Assembly (NCBI GenBank): GCA_963715895.1 | Contig: OY970284.1 | Span: 3,286,001 to 3,350,000 of the forward strand | Direction of reading: 5' to 3' | DNA: 64,000 nucleotides | DNA from: JADGNZ01 sp963715895 | GTDB lineage: Bacteria > Acidobacteriota > Thermoanaerobaculia > Gp7-AA8 | Shown: in pieces, positions 8,409-16,380 of the stretch | Position numbering within the stretch: position 1 is the first letter of the stretch | How the letters are laid out: each line of letters starts with the position of its first letter | Program-made: the position numbers and the translations under genes | The notes under the pieces: generated by a model | Told to the model about the DNA's origin: nothing | The model's database searches: none | What the model saw: only the letters and a program-made list of their open reading frames with translations

Positions 8409-8786
8409 TCAAACTTCTTCGATCCCTTGTCCTGATGGCGGAGCAGTGACGAAGAGCTTCGCTTTGATTGCTCGATTCAGGTAGACGAGGATGGCGATGC
8501 CGATCACGGTTCCGATGGGAAAGTTGAGCAGTTCGAGGATGCCGAGGGCGATTCCAACCCACTTCGCCCAGGGACGCTGATTCTCGATCCCTTTGGCTGT
8601 CGCGTAGGCGATCGCGCCAAACACGAGATAGAACACGAGCTGGAGTGGCCTCAGGCCGTTACCGGTGACCGCGAGGAGAAGGAGAATCGCCGTGACGATG
8701 ACCGAGAGCGCGGCGATGACGTAAAAGATCCGTGCGGCTCGCCTGAGGCCCTCGGCCCCTGGATCGGGAGTCACGGATTCAAACAT
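8409..8786 (-). CDS. small integral membrane protein, hypothetical
   Basis: From ATG 8786 the protein has 125 residues: a short soluble start (MFESVTPDPGAEGLRR) and three to four hydrophobic segments (FYVIAALSVIVTAILLLL, VFYLVFGAIAYATA, WVGIALGILELLNFPIGTVIGIAIL). No family is recognised. Its end is 119 bp upstream of the lodA start on the same strand, with the repeat at 8369 between them. An ATG 36 bp upstream (MPDTPPVLSSP) is possible; neither has a strong ribosome site. Confidence 0.6.
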   Translation of the reverse strand: MFESVTPDPGAEGLRRAARIFYVIAALSVIVTAILLLLAVTGNGLRPLQLVFYLVFGAIAYATAKGIENQRPWAKWVGIALGILELLNFPIGTVIGIAILVYLNRAIKAKLFVTAPPSGQGIEEV

Positions 8787-8848
8787 GGCTGGCGAGCTTA
8801 GCACCGGAGGGGTGTCGGGCATTGCGAACGACGCGCGGCTGCGCCGCT

Positions 8849-8933
8849 GGGCACAGACAAGAGTGTCTATGCCACATTTGACCTCGGTAATGGCAGAAGC
8901 GTGGAGTCTTGCGGGGCAGAATGTGGCACAGAC
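8849..8933. repeat. family B REP-like inverted pair, interrupted by IS copy 1
   Basis: Arm 1 (8849-8878) is itself near-palindromic with core CACAGACAAGAGTGTCTATG. The start of arm 2 in reverse orientation lies at 8920-8933 (AATGTGGCACAGAC) and resumes at 10289 on the other side of the IS. Joined across the IS, the two arms form a long inverted repeat around a loop of about 41 bases, the layout of REPIN elements. Confidence 0.75.
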
Positions 8934-10288
8934 CACAGTTGTCCAAATTAGGTTAGGAGAATTTGGCCCTCGACGGAAACGCCGGGCTCTGTAGGATTAG
9001 GCAGTTCGACCAAGAACGACCGATCAACAGGAGGCCCAGCGTTGAGTGCATTTTCTAGCGTATTCGGACAGATTCTCAAGTTGTTTCCCCGGGCAGAGTT
9101 CGAGCAGTTGGTTCGAGAGGCCAAGGCCGAGAGGCACGCTCGAGGGTTCACCTGTTGGCAGCAGTTCGTGGCGATGCTGTTTTGCCAGTTGGGCAAGGCC
9201 CAATCGCTTCGTGAGATATGCCAGGGACTGGCCTCGGTGGAAGGGAAGCTCAATCACCTCGGTATCGAGGAGGCGCCGAACAAGTCCACCCTTTCCTACG
9301 CAAACGCCCACCGGCCGTGGGAGTTGTACCAGCTCGTTTTCGAGCAGATGTATCAGCGCTGCCGTCAGATTGCACCGAAGCATAAGCTGCGGTTCAAGAA
9401 CCCGTTGCTGTCGATCGACGCAACCGTGATCGAGCTTTGCGCGAGCCTGTTTGACTGGGCTCACTACAAGCAGACCAAGGGAGCGGTGAAGCTTCACATG
9501 ATTCTCGATCACAACGGGCTGCTACCGAGCTTCTGCCTCATCACCGAAGCCCGAAAGTACGACGTGACAGTGGCTCGGGACTGGGATTTCCCAGCCGGTA
9601 CGATCATCGCTTTCGATCGTGGATACATCGACTTCCGCTGGTTTCGCTCACTCGACCAACGCGGCATCTTCTTCGTCACGCGACTCAAACGACGGACGAC
9701 CTATTCTGTGGTCAAAGAGAACCCCATTCCTCAGAAGGGCGGCGTTCTTCGCGATGCCACCATCCAGCTGACCAGCCGGCAACTCAGAGGCGGTTCCTCT
9801 CCACTTCTTCGCTTGGTCGAGTATCGCGCTCAGGACGGCCGGACCTATGAGTTTCTCACCAACCATCTGAGCTTCGGACCAACCACCATCGCTGCCATCT
9901 ATGAACAGCGATGGCAGATCGAGTCGTTTTTTAAAGCCATCAAGCAGAACCTGCGCATCAAGACCTTCGTGGGGACCTCCGCGAATGCTCTTCACATCCA
10001 GGTCTGGACGGCTCTGATCGCCATCCTCACGCTTCGGTACCTCAAGCTACGCTCCACGTTCGGATGGGCTCTGTCGAATCTGCTCGCCATCTTGCGGTTC
10101 AACCTGTTCGCTTACCGCGATCTGTGGTCCTGGCTCAACGACCCGTTCACTCCACCGCCTCTCCCTCCACCCGCTCAACTCTCCCTCAATTTGGACAGCA
10201 TCTGAGGGGGTCGATCTCACTTCCCGTCAAAAATGACTCGTACGCTCAGCAGAACCGGCCGTTTCTCAACCTAATTTGGACAGCTGTG
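8934..10288 (+). mobile_element. IS4-family insertion sequence, copy 1
   Basis: The element is 1355 bp. The ends are imperfect inverted repeats: CACAGTTGTCCAAATTAGGT at the left against CACAGCTGTCCAAATTAGGT read inward from the right. It is flanked by direct copies of GGCACAGAC (8925-8933 and 10289-10297), a target duplication. A second copy of the same length and with the same transposase lies at 60472-61826, so transposition was recent. It is inserted inside a family B palindrome. Confidence 0.9.
9042..10205 (+). CDS. IS4-family transposase (copy 1)
   Basis: This 387-residue DDE transposase has an N-terminal helical DNA-binding part of the DUF4372 type (residues 1-75) and an RNase H-like catalytic core. 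The triad is visible: Asp126 in SIDATVIEL, Asp192 in AFDRGYIDF and Glu294 in the YREK signature, Tyr287-x2-Arg290-x3-Glu294-x6-Lys301. Start is TTG after an AGGAGG-like site. All family-defining residues are intact and the protein is identical to the copy at 60580, so it is probably active. Confidence 0.92.
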   Translation: MSAFSSVFGQILKLFPRAEFEQLVREAKAERHARGFTCWQQFVAMLFCQLGKAQSLREICQGLASVEGKLNHLGIEEAPNKSTLSYANAHRPWELYQLVFEQMYQRCRQIAPKHKLRFKNPLLSIDATVIELCASLFDWAHYKQTKGAVKLHMILDHNGLLPSFCLITEARKYDVTVARDWDFPAGTIIAFDRGYIDFRWFRSLDQRGIFFVTRLKRRTTYSVVKENPIPQKGGVLRDATIQLTSRQLRGGSSPLLRLVEYRAQDGRTYEFLTNHLSFGPTTIAAIYEQRWQIESFFKAIKQNLRIKTFVGTSANALHIQVWTALIAILTLRYLKLRSTFGWALSNLLAILRFNLFAYRDLWSWLNDPFTPPPLPPPAQLSLNLDSI

Positions 10289-10313
10289 GGCACAGACACT
10301 CTTGTCTGTGCCC
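10289..10313. repeat. family B repeat, right part after IS copy 1
   Basis: It resumes the palindrome cut at 8933: GGCACAGAC (target duplication) followed by ACTCTTGTCTGTGCCC. Confidence 0.75.
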
Positions 10314-10388
10314 GGCCGGAGCCGGCACCGCTGCGAGCTTGAGGGACTTGATTTCAGACGTGGCTGCGCCGTAAGAAAGGACACGATC

Positions 10389-10583
10389 ATGGCGACGATC
10401 AAGCGTCAATACACGCAACACTGCCGGTGCCGGCATGGCTGCCCGACGTATGCGGAGATCAGGGAGTGGAGTTGCGGGTGCGTCGAAGTCGACATCCGTC
10501 GCGATCGGACTGCCGGGTCGGACTGCACGGACTTCAGCGGCATGCGCCGCCGGTGCGGCAAACCGGGGCGGCCTGGCGATTAG
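10389..10583 (+). CDS. small Cys-rich protein, hypothetical
   Basis: This 64-residue frame starts at ATG 10389 behind AAAGGA and encodes six Cys in CRCRHGCP, WSCGCVEV, SDCTDF and RRRCGK, suggesting a metal-binding or disulfide knot. I recognise no family. It lies between IS copy 1 and a repeat cluster. Clustered Cys spacing and a ribosome site favour a real gene; its isolation and the lack of homology knowledge argue for caution. Confidence 0.4.
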   Translation: MATIKRQYTQHCRCRHGCPTYAEIREWSCGCVEVDIRRDRTAGSDCTDFSGMRRRCGKPGRPGD

Positions 10584-10589
10584 ACCCCC

Positions 10590-10810
10590 CTGGGAGCGCG
10601 GGCGTCTCGACCGCGCTTTCTGTCGCGTTAGCGGCAACGGACGGTAGACAAGATGGAGTGGGTCACTCCATCTTGTCTACCTTCTTGAGCCGCTATCGCG
10701 GCGTCGTAATGTCCAATCTCCAGAGCGCTGGCGTCTCGACCGCGCTTGCACGCAGCAGGATGGCGGGCCTTAAGCGCGCGCGGGACGCACGCGGTCCCAG
10801 GGGGGCGCCC
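10590..10810. repeat. cluster of family A repeats
   Basis: Two direct units (GCGTCTCGACCGCGCTT at 10602-10618 and 10732-10748) flank the hairpin at 10643. Further right GCGCGCGGGACGCACGCGGT matches a copy at 54773-54806. No gene is evident in the region. Confidence 0.6.
10643..10681. repeat. perfect 18-bp inverted repeat hairpin
   Basis: GGTAGACAAGATGGAGTG, a GGT loop, then its exact reverse complement. No T-tract follows, so it is not a typical intrinsic terminator. The GACAAGA core resembles the cores of repeat families B and H. Confidence 0.8.
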
Positions 10811-10813
10811 GTT

Positions 10814-11644
10814 TTACAGCCTGCTCCGACGATGCGCCACAGTCGCCACGAAGGCAAACATCACCGCGATGATGCGGAGGATCTGCTCTACGCCGGTGGC
10901 GGTGTGAGGCGCGAGGCCCATCATCCCCTTTGTGCCGACACAGACGTCGTAGAGGAGCCAGAAGACTTCGCTGGCGGCAAGGGCCAGCCAGGTGTGCATC
11001 AGGAGGCCGCCGCGCATGGCAAGGGCGGGCATGACCAGGGGGACGATCAGGGCGATGCCGATCATGTCGCCGGCGGTGGAGACCAAAAGGACGGTATCGG
11101 TTCCGGCGGTCTGGAATCCCTGGATCAGAGGATAGCCGCCGACGACGATGGCCACGGCGATGCCGAGGAAGATCCAGGTGAGCTGGACGCGGCGCGACAC
11201 GGGGGCGGCCAGGCCGCTGGTCTGCCAGGCGCGGACGAACCACCAGAGGGCCAGGGCCACCAGGACGTTCTGCAGCACAAGCAGCGTGTCGAGAACGGCG
11301 CCGTTGGTGATGCCGCCGCCGAGGAGCAGCGTCCATAAGCGCATGGAATGACGGATGGCGGCCAGCGCGTAGCCGATGCCGAGGGCGGACCAGGCGGCGA
11401 AGAGTTTCTGGCCTTTGTCGAAGGCGGCCGAGGTCATGAGCGCGCTGACCGCCGTGAGAACGGCCGCGGTGACGAGGGCGCCGCGATAGAAGAGATTGGC
11501 GGTGGCCTCGGGCATGAGCATGCCGCAGGCGACGACGGCGCCGGAGACGAAGGGAATCACTAGCAGCAAGCGGATGATGGGCCGCTGTTTGCGTGCCCGG
11601 ACGTTGATGGTTGAGTCGAAATCGTCCGCCGTCATCATTGCCAC
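10814..11644 (-). CDS. multi-spanning membrane protein, hypothetical
   Basis: This 276-residue protein has about eight hydrophobic helices after a 24-residue basic N-terminus (ADDFDSTINVRARKQRP). No catalytic or transport motif is recognised. It may start at ATG 11644 or 11638 (MMTADDF). It lies 16 bp downstream of the small gene at 11661-11906 on the same strand, so the two probably form an operon divergent from the large membrane protein at 12101. Confidence 0.7.
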   Translation of the reverse strand: MAMMTADDFDSTINVRARKQRPIIRLLLVIPFVSGAVVACGMLMPEATANLFYRGALVTAAVLTAVSALMTSAAFDKGQKLFAAWSALGIGYALAAIRHSMRLWTLLLGGGITNGAVLDTLLVLQNVLVALALWWFVRAWQTSGLAAPVSRRVQLTWIFLGIAVAIVVGGYPLIQGFQTAGTDTVLLVSTAGDMIGIALIVPLVMPALAMRGGLLMHTWLALAASEVFWLLYDVCVGTKGMMGLAPHTATGVEQILRIIAVMFAFVATVAHRRSRL

Positions 11645-11660
11645 CTCTCGATTCCTGTTG

Positions 11661-11906
11661 TCAAAGACCCAGCTCCAGCCGGATCTGGCCGGCCAGCTTC
11701 TCGGCCGACGCTTTTCCGAGCAGGGTGCGCAGGGAGGGGCCGAGCCCTTCGAGCAGAGCCGGGATCTGTTCCAGCGTCACAGCCTCGGGCTCCCTGGAGA
11801 GCGTCTGCCTCGACACGATCTGAACGGCGTGTTTGGAGGTGAATGGTCCCATGTATTGACCGAGCAATTCCTGGACGACCAGCGCCGGCTGCTTACCATT
11901 TGCCAT
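11661..11906 (-). CDS. small soluble protein, hypothetical
   Basis: This 81-residue protein starts MANGKQPALVVQELLGQYMG and is predicted helical without Cys or membrane segments. The ATG at 11906 was preferred to longer frames because the upstream extension is translated from the GGCAGAA tandem repeat. First gene of a two-gene unit with the membrane protein at 10814-11644. No family recognised. Confidence 0.55.
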   Translation of the reverse strand: MANGKQPALVVQELLGQYMGPFTSKHAVQIVSRQTLSREPEAVTLEQIPALLEGLGPSLRTLLGKASAEKLAGQIRLELGL

Positions 11907-11953
11907 AGTTTGGTTGGATCTCGGACCGGAAATCCGGGGGGAGTATACGTGGA

Positions 11954-12053
11954 AAGGCAGAAGGCAGAAGGCAGAAGGCAGAAGGCAGAAGGCAGAAGGC
12001 AAAGGGCAGAGGACGCTGTTTGATTCACTTCTGCCTTCTGCCCTCTGCCTTTG
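11954..12053. repeat. family F: 7-bp tandem GGCAGAA with inverted return arm
   Basis: Seven tandem units of GGCAGAA run from 11954 to 12003, and after about 28 bp the complement TTCTGCCTTCTGCCCTCTGC returns at 12030-12049. It can form a long slipped hairpin between two divergent genes. Confidence 0.8.
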
Positions 12054-12100
12054 AAGTAACGAATACCGGCCTTCCGTCACTACCTGACGAGGGATGCTTC

Positions 12101-15100
12101 ATGGCCGATACACTCGCGGGACTGGCCCCGCGCCAATCGCTCTTCGACCGTCTTCGGGCGCCGATGGCGTTTCTTCTCATCGCCGCCGGCACGGTCGGCG
12201 CGAGCTACTACTTCTTTCTTCAGCGGAAGATCGACTACTACACGAATCGCGATGCCCGTCTGATCGCGCGCTCGGGCCAGCAGATCCTGCGCTCCGTAAG
12301 AGTGGCCGACGGCATCGTGAAGAACGCCGCGAAAGTGAGGGACGCCGCGGCGCTGAAGGACGCCGCGGTATTCAAGGCGGCCGAGGACGATCTGACCGTG
12401 CTCTACAAGATCGACGGCAAGCCGTCCGAAGAGCAGCGCGTGCCGTCGAAAATCTTCAAGGAGATCTCGATCAAGCCGCCGGAAGGGAAGCCGTCCGATG
12501 AACTGCTGAAGAGCGAGACGGACCCGCTCGAGCATCGATATGCCACGCGGAACAACGACAACCTGCTGCTGAACTTCGAGGTCATGACCAAGGACCAGCA
12601 ACAGTACGCCTCGGGGAAGATCGAGCTGCGGCAGTTGCTCAAGCCGCTGCAGCAAAGCATCGCCGGCGTCTTCGACTCCTTTTTCATCATCGATTCGACG
12701 GGAGAGGTGATCTATCAGGCGCAAAAGGCGCCCGGCGACGACACCGGCTCGAATGTGAAGATCGTCCGGCTGAACGAGCTGGCGGTGCCAAAGACATTCG
12801 AGAAAGCACAGACGCTCAAAGTGGCCGACCTGATGACGGTGTCGCGGCAGATGGCCATCCAGCTCGGTGACAACAACTACCAGCTCTTTTCCGTCCCGAT
12901 CCGCTCGAGCGTCCACATCGAAGAGGGTGCCCACGCGAAAGGCGGCGAGGAAAAGCACGATGAGACCTGGGTGGTGTGCGGGCTGGTCTCGCAGGACGAC
13001 TTCCGGTCGCGCAGCCTGCAGATCTCGGTGACGGTGCTCTCCTGTCTGGCCGCGGCCGTTCTGCTGGTGATCTTCAGTTGGCCGTTCGTGAAGATGGCCA
13101 TGACCGGGCCGCAGAACAAGACCACCCTGTTCGACGTGATCCTCCTCGGCATCTGCGGGATCCTGGCCACGGCGACCGTCTCCGTGGTGGCCGTGGACTG
13201 GCTGACGTACGACAAGCTCGATCAGGGCGCCGATCAGCAACTCGACCGGCTGGCGCAAAGCATCGAGGAAAAGTTCAACGCCGATATCGCCACGGCGGTC
13301 GATCAACTCGATGGCGTGCAACGGTGGGCGGGGATGCCGCCAGGTACACCGGACGCACCACTGCCGGCGGACGGGAGCGACGTCCGTATGGGCAAACTGC
13401 CGGCCGCCAGGTTCGGCGCGCCGTTCTTTCAATCGGTCTCATTGATCGACGAGAAGGGCATGCAGAGGGCGAAATGGTCGGTGGACCGGGTGGCTCCGCC
13501 GTTAGTCCCGGTCGGGCCTCGAACGTATTTCGCGTCACCGTTCAACAATGGCCGCGACTACATCTCGGTGCTCGGAAAACATGGGGAGAAGCGGCGGTTG
13601 ACGATCGACTCCGTGCGGTCGACCACGACCGGCCAGACCGAGGTCGTCTTCGGGCGGACCATCGACGAGATGGCGGGAGAGCGGTCGCCGCTGCATGGGC
13701 GTTTCGCCGTCATCGCCATGTCGGTCAGCTCGCCGATGTCGGTGTTGAACCCCATCGTTCCGGAGGACTTCGGGTTTGCCATCATCGATCCGGCCGGCAC
13801 GGTGCTCTTCCACTCGCAGAGCGAGCGGAACATGAGCGAGAACTTCTTTCTGGAGACCGATCAGGATCCGAAGGTGCGGGCCGCGGTTGCCGCGCGCCAG
13901 ACCGAAACGACGGACGTCCGCTACTGGGGCGACGACTACCGCGTGCACATTCATCCGCTGAAACGGCTGCCGTGGACGCTGGTGACGTTCCGTGAGAAGA
14001 GCGGCGTGCGCGAGATCAATGCAGAGGCGCTGCTGACGACGATGGTGTTTCTGCTGGTCCTGCATGTCGGCGGCCTGCTGCTCTTCATCGTGACCGTGCT
14101 GCTGCTGCGGCCGGGGTATCGCGCGGCGTGGCTGTGGCCCGATCCGAATCGCCTTCGTGACTACAGCGACCTGGCCATCACCTACATCGCGCTGTTCGTC
14201 GTCGGGGTATGTCTGATCGGCGCGATGGAAGACGGCGCGCTGGTGGCGTTTCCATTCGCCTTCGTCCCGTTCGTGCTGACGGTCACCTACGTCTACCTCC
14301 GCGGTACAGGGCTGCTGCGTGCCAAACTCTTTCTGGTATTGGCGATCGCCGCCGCGCTGGTCCTGGCCGTGGCGGAGTGGTGGTCGACCGACTGGGACAA
14401 CGGCGCTGCCGTGGCCGCGAAGATGGTGGCCTCGGTGCTGCTACTGGTCATCCTGGCGCGCGCGGTCTTTCGTTCGCATGCCCCGTCGATCGTTGATGGA
14501 GCGAGGGAGCGTCAGATGACGCTTCCTCTGGCCTACGTCTCCGTGGCGGCGCTCCTGCTGTTCCTCGTGAGCGTCGTTCCCGCGATCGCTTTTTTCAAAG
14601 CGGCGTACGAGATTCAGGTCACGAGCAACGTGAAGTTCATGCAGATCCAGCTCGCGCGGAATCTGCAGAACCGGTGGTGGCGTCTGGCCGGCGACGTCAA
14701 GGACGAGAGCGGGAAGCCGAGGAAGGATTCTCTCGACGCTGGGTGGAACAATCGCCAGGACATCCATTCCGACGCGCCGAAGACGGTGCTCGATCTGGAT
14801 GCCGCGGCGCCGGTGCCAGCCGCGGCGGCGGTGCGCCTCCCCTGGTTCGAGAAGATTCTTCCTCACTATTCCGACGATTCCGTGAATACGCGCGAGCTGC
14901 TTCACGACCGCCCGGCGGACGATCGGTGGGAGTGGACGCGCGAAGGATCGATGCTCCATCTGACGATGCGCGACGGCGATCCCGTTCCGAGCTTCACGAT
15001 CACGTCCGTGCTGCCGTCGCCGCTTCCGGCATTCGGAGGGGGTTCGTACCGCACCGCGGCAGCGGTCGTGTCGCTGGTGCTGATCCTCTCGCTGGCACTG

Positions 15101-16264
15101 GCCATCGCCCAGTTCATCGCCCGCCGTGTCTTTCTCGTCGACGTCGTTCATCCGCTCTGGCTCTCGCGCGGCTTTCTCGGCCTGCGCCATGTGATCTGTT
15201 ACCCGTGCGACCAGGAGTCGTCCGGCCGCCTCTTCCGCAATTTCACGAAGATCGATCTCACGGATCTGGGCGATCTGGAGCTTTCGCGAACCGCGCCGCA
15301 ATCGTTCCCCAACTTTGCCCCGACGGTTTTCATCGATAACCTCGGATACGAATGCGCGTCCGGTGGGAACGCGGAAATCGTTCGGGGATTGCTCGACCGG
15401 CTGACGCGCAACCCGGACCGCACCGTGGTGATCCGTCCGCAGGCGATGGGAGCGATCGCGTACGGGATTCTGCAGGGACCGGAGCGCGAGGCGTGGTCGC
15501 GCATCCTGTCGACCTTCGTCTGGGTCAACGGCTCGCAGATCAACACCGACGCCGGCGTGCGGGGAGTGACGGTGAGCGGTTCGATGCGCACGTTCGAGGA
15601 TTCCACACCTGTGCCGGCCGGCCGGAAGCGCTGGCTGAAACCTCTGCTCCAGCGCGTTTATCGCGCCACCGGCTTCGGCAATTACTTCGAGCAGATGGCG
15701 GACTCGCGGATCGTGGACCGCACCATCGCCGCGGAGATCCAGGGCGATCCGTACCTGGAGACGATCATCACCGGTCTGGGGTTGGTGGCCAGCGGACGCG
15801 ATCAGGTGCTCGATGAGATCGGCGAGCGTGCCGAGGAGTACTACGCGGCGCTGTGGAACCCGTGCAGCGCGAGCGAGAAGCTCGTGCTCATGCAGATCGC
15901 GCAGACCGGCCTGGTGAACGGGAAGGCGCGCAAGGAAGTGCGGCGCCTCCTGGCGCGCGGCCTCGTGCGGCGCGACCCGCAGTTACGCCTGATGAACGAG
16001 ACGTTCCGCCGCTTCGTCTCCGTGCAGGCGTCGACCTCCTCGCTGGCGCGCCAGCTCGAAGAAGATCTCGGCAAGGACGCCTGGAGCCGCTTCCGCGTCC
16101 CGTTCTTCGCCGCGGTCATGGTGGTGCTGCTCTTCTTCTTCGGCACCCAGCGGGAGCTGTTCGACTCTACCTTCGCCGTCGTCGGCGGCCTGACCGCGAC
16201 CATCCCCGCCATCCTGAAGATGCTGTCGTCGTTCGGGGAACGGGGGGCGGCGAAGGCGGCTTGA
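12101..16264 (+). CDS. large multi-domain membrane protein with Cache-like sensor regions
   Basis: From ATG 12101 (GAGGG ribosome site) the protein is 1387 residues. It starts with a helix (AFLLIAAGTVGASYYFF) followed by an extracytoplasmic region of about 290 residues, another membrane pair, a second extracytoplasmic region of Cache-like character (RVHIHPLKRLPWTLVTFRE at its end), then a run of membrane helices around 650-810. A third soluble segment, another membrane helix and a cytoplasmic region follow. The C-terminal part has a winged-helix-like stretch (SASEKLVLMQIAQTGLV, RRLLARGLVRRDPQLRLMNE) and closes with membrane segments. No kinase, cyclase or methyl-accepting domain is seen, so its output is unknown. 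Confidence 0.7.
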   Translation: MADTLAGLAPRQSLFDRLRAPMAFLLIAAGTVGASYYFFLQRKIDYYTNRDARLIARSGQQILRSVRVADGIVKNAAKVRDAAALKDAAVFKAAEDDLTVLYKIDGKPSEEQRVPSKIFKEISIKPPEGKPSDELLKSETDPLEHRYATRNNDNLLLNFEVMTKDQQQYASGKIELRQLLKPLQQSIAGVFDSFFIIDSTGEVIYQAQKAPGDDTGSNVKIVRLNELAVPKTFEKAQTLKVADLMTVSRQMAIQLGDNNYQLFSVPIRSSVHIEEGAHAKGGEEKHDETWVVCGLVSQDDFRSRSLQISVTVLSCLAAAVLLVIFSWPFVKMAMTGPQNKTTLFDVILLGICGILATATVSVVAVDWLTYDKLDQGADQQLDRLAQSIEEKFNADIATAVDQLDGVQRWAGMPPGTPDAPLPADGSDVRMGKLPAARFGAPFFQSVSLIDEKGMQRAKWSVDRVAPPLVPVGPRTYFASPFNNGRDYISVLGKHGEKRRLTIDSVRSTTTGQTEVVFGRTIDEMAGERSPLHGRFAVIAMSVSSPMSVLNPIVPEDFGFAIIDPAGTVLFHSQSERNMSENFFLETDQDPKVRAAVAARQTETTDVRYWGDDYRVHIHPLKRLPWTLVTFREKSGVREINAEALLTTMVFLLVLHVGGLLLFIVTVLLLRPGYRAAWLWPDPNRLRDYSDLAITYIALFVVGVCLIGAMEDGALVAFPFAFVPFVLTVTYVYLRGTGLLRAKLFLVLAIAAALVLAVAEWWSTDWDNGAAVAAKMVASVLLLVILARAVFRSHAPSIVDGARERQMTLPLAYVSVAALLLFLVSVVPAIAFFKAAYEIQVTSNVKFMQIQLARNLQNRWWRLAGDVKDESGKPRKDSLDAGWNNRQDIHSDAPKTVLDLDAAAPVPAAAAVRLPWFEKILPHYSDDSVNTRELLHDRPADDRWEWTREGSMLHLTMRDGDPVPSFTITSVLPSPLPAFGGGSYRTAAAVVSLVLILSLALAIAQFIARRVFLVDVVHPLWLSRGFLGLRHVICYPCDQESSGRLFRNFTKIDLTDLGDLELSRTAPQSFPNFAPTVFIDNLGYECASGGNAEIVRGLLDRLTRNPDRTVVIRPQAMGAIAYGILQGPEREAWSRILSTFVWVNGSQINTDAGVRGVTVSGSMRTFEDSTPVPAGRKRWLKPLLQRVYRATGFGNYFEQMADSRIVDRTIAAEIQGDPYLETIITGLGLVASGRDQVLDEIGERAEEYYAALWNPCSASEKLVLMQIAQTGLVNGKARKEVRRLLARGLVRRDPQLRLMNETFRRFVSVQASTSSLARQLEEDLGKDAWSRFRVPFFAAVMVVLLFFFGTQRELFDSTFAVVGGLTATIPAILKMLSSFGERGAAKAA

Positions 16265-16284
16265 ACTGCGGCTTCGCCGCGTTG

Positions 16285-16356
16285 TCGGTTATCGGTTATC
16301 GGTTTCGCGTGCGCCCGGCTTCGCCGAACCGACAACCGACAACGCGTTGCTCCGAG
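16285..16356. repeat. family C repeat (GTTGTCGGTTATCGG type, inverted)
   Basis: Left arm of GTTGTCGGTTATCGGTTATC and right arm GAACCGACAACCGACAACGC are inverted relative to each other. A second copy is at 20247-20333. Confidence 0.75.
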
Positions 16357-16380
16357 TAAGATGTTTGCGACGAGGCCAGA

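Noticed and set aside
7174..8484. Long plus-strand frame opposite lodA
   Set aside because: No recognisable domain; the minus-strand LodA reading is unambiguous.
10643..10681. Intrinsic terminator
   Set aside because: Strong hairpin but no T-tract on either side and no gene ending close by.
12080..13432. Long minus-strand frame opposite the large membrane gene
   Set aside because: It is Arg/His-rich with no protein pattern and is the GC-driven complement of a gene with a clear start, ribosome site and membrane helices.
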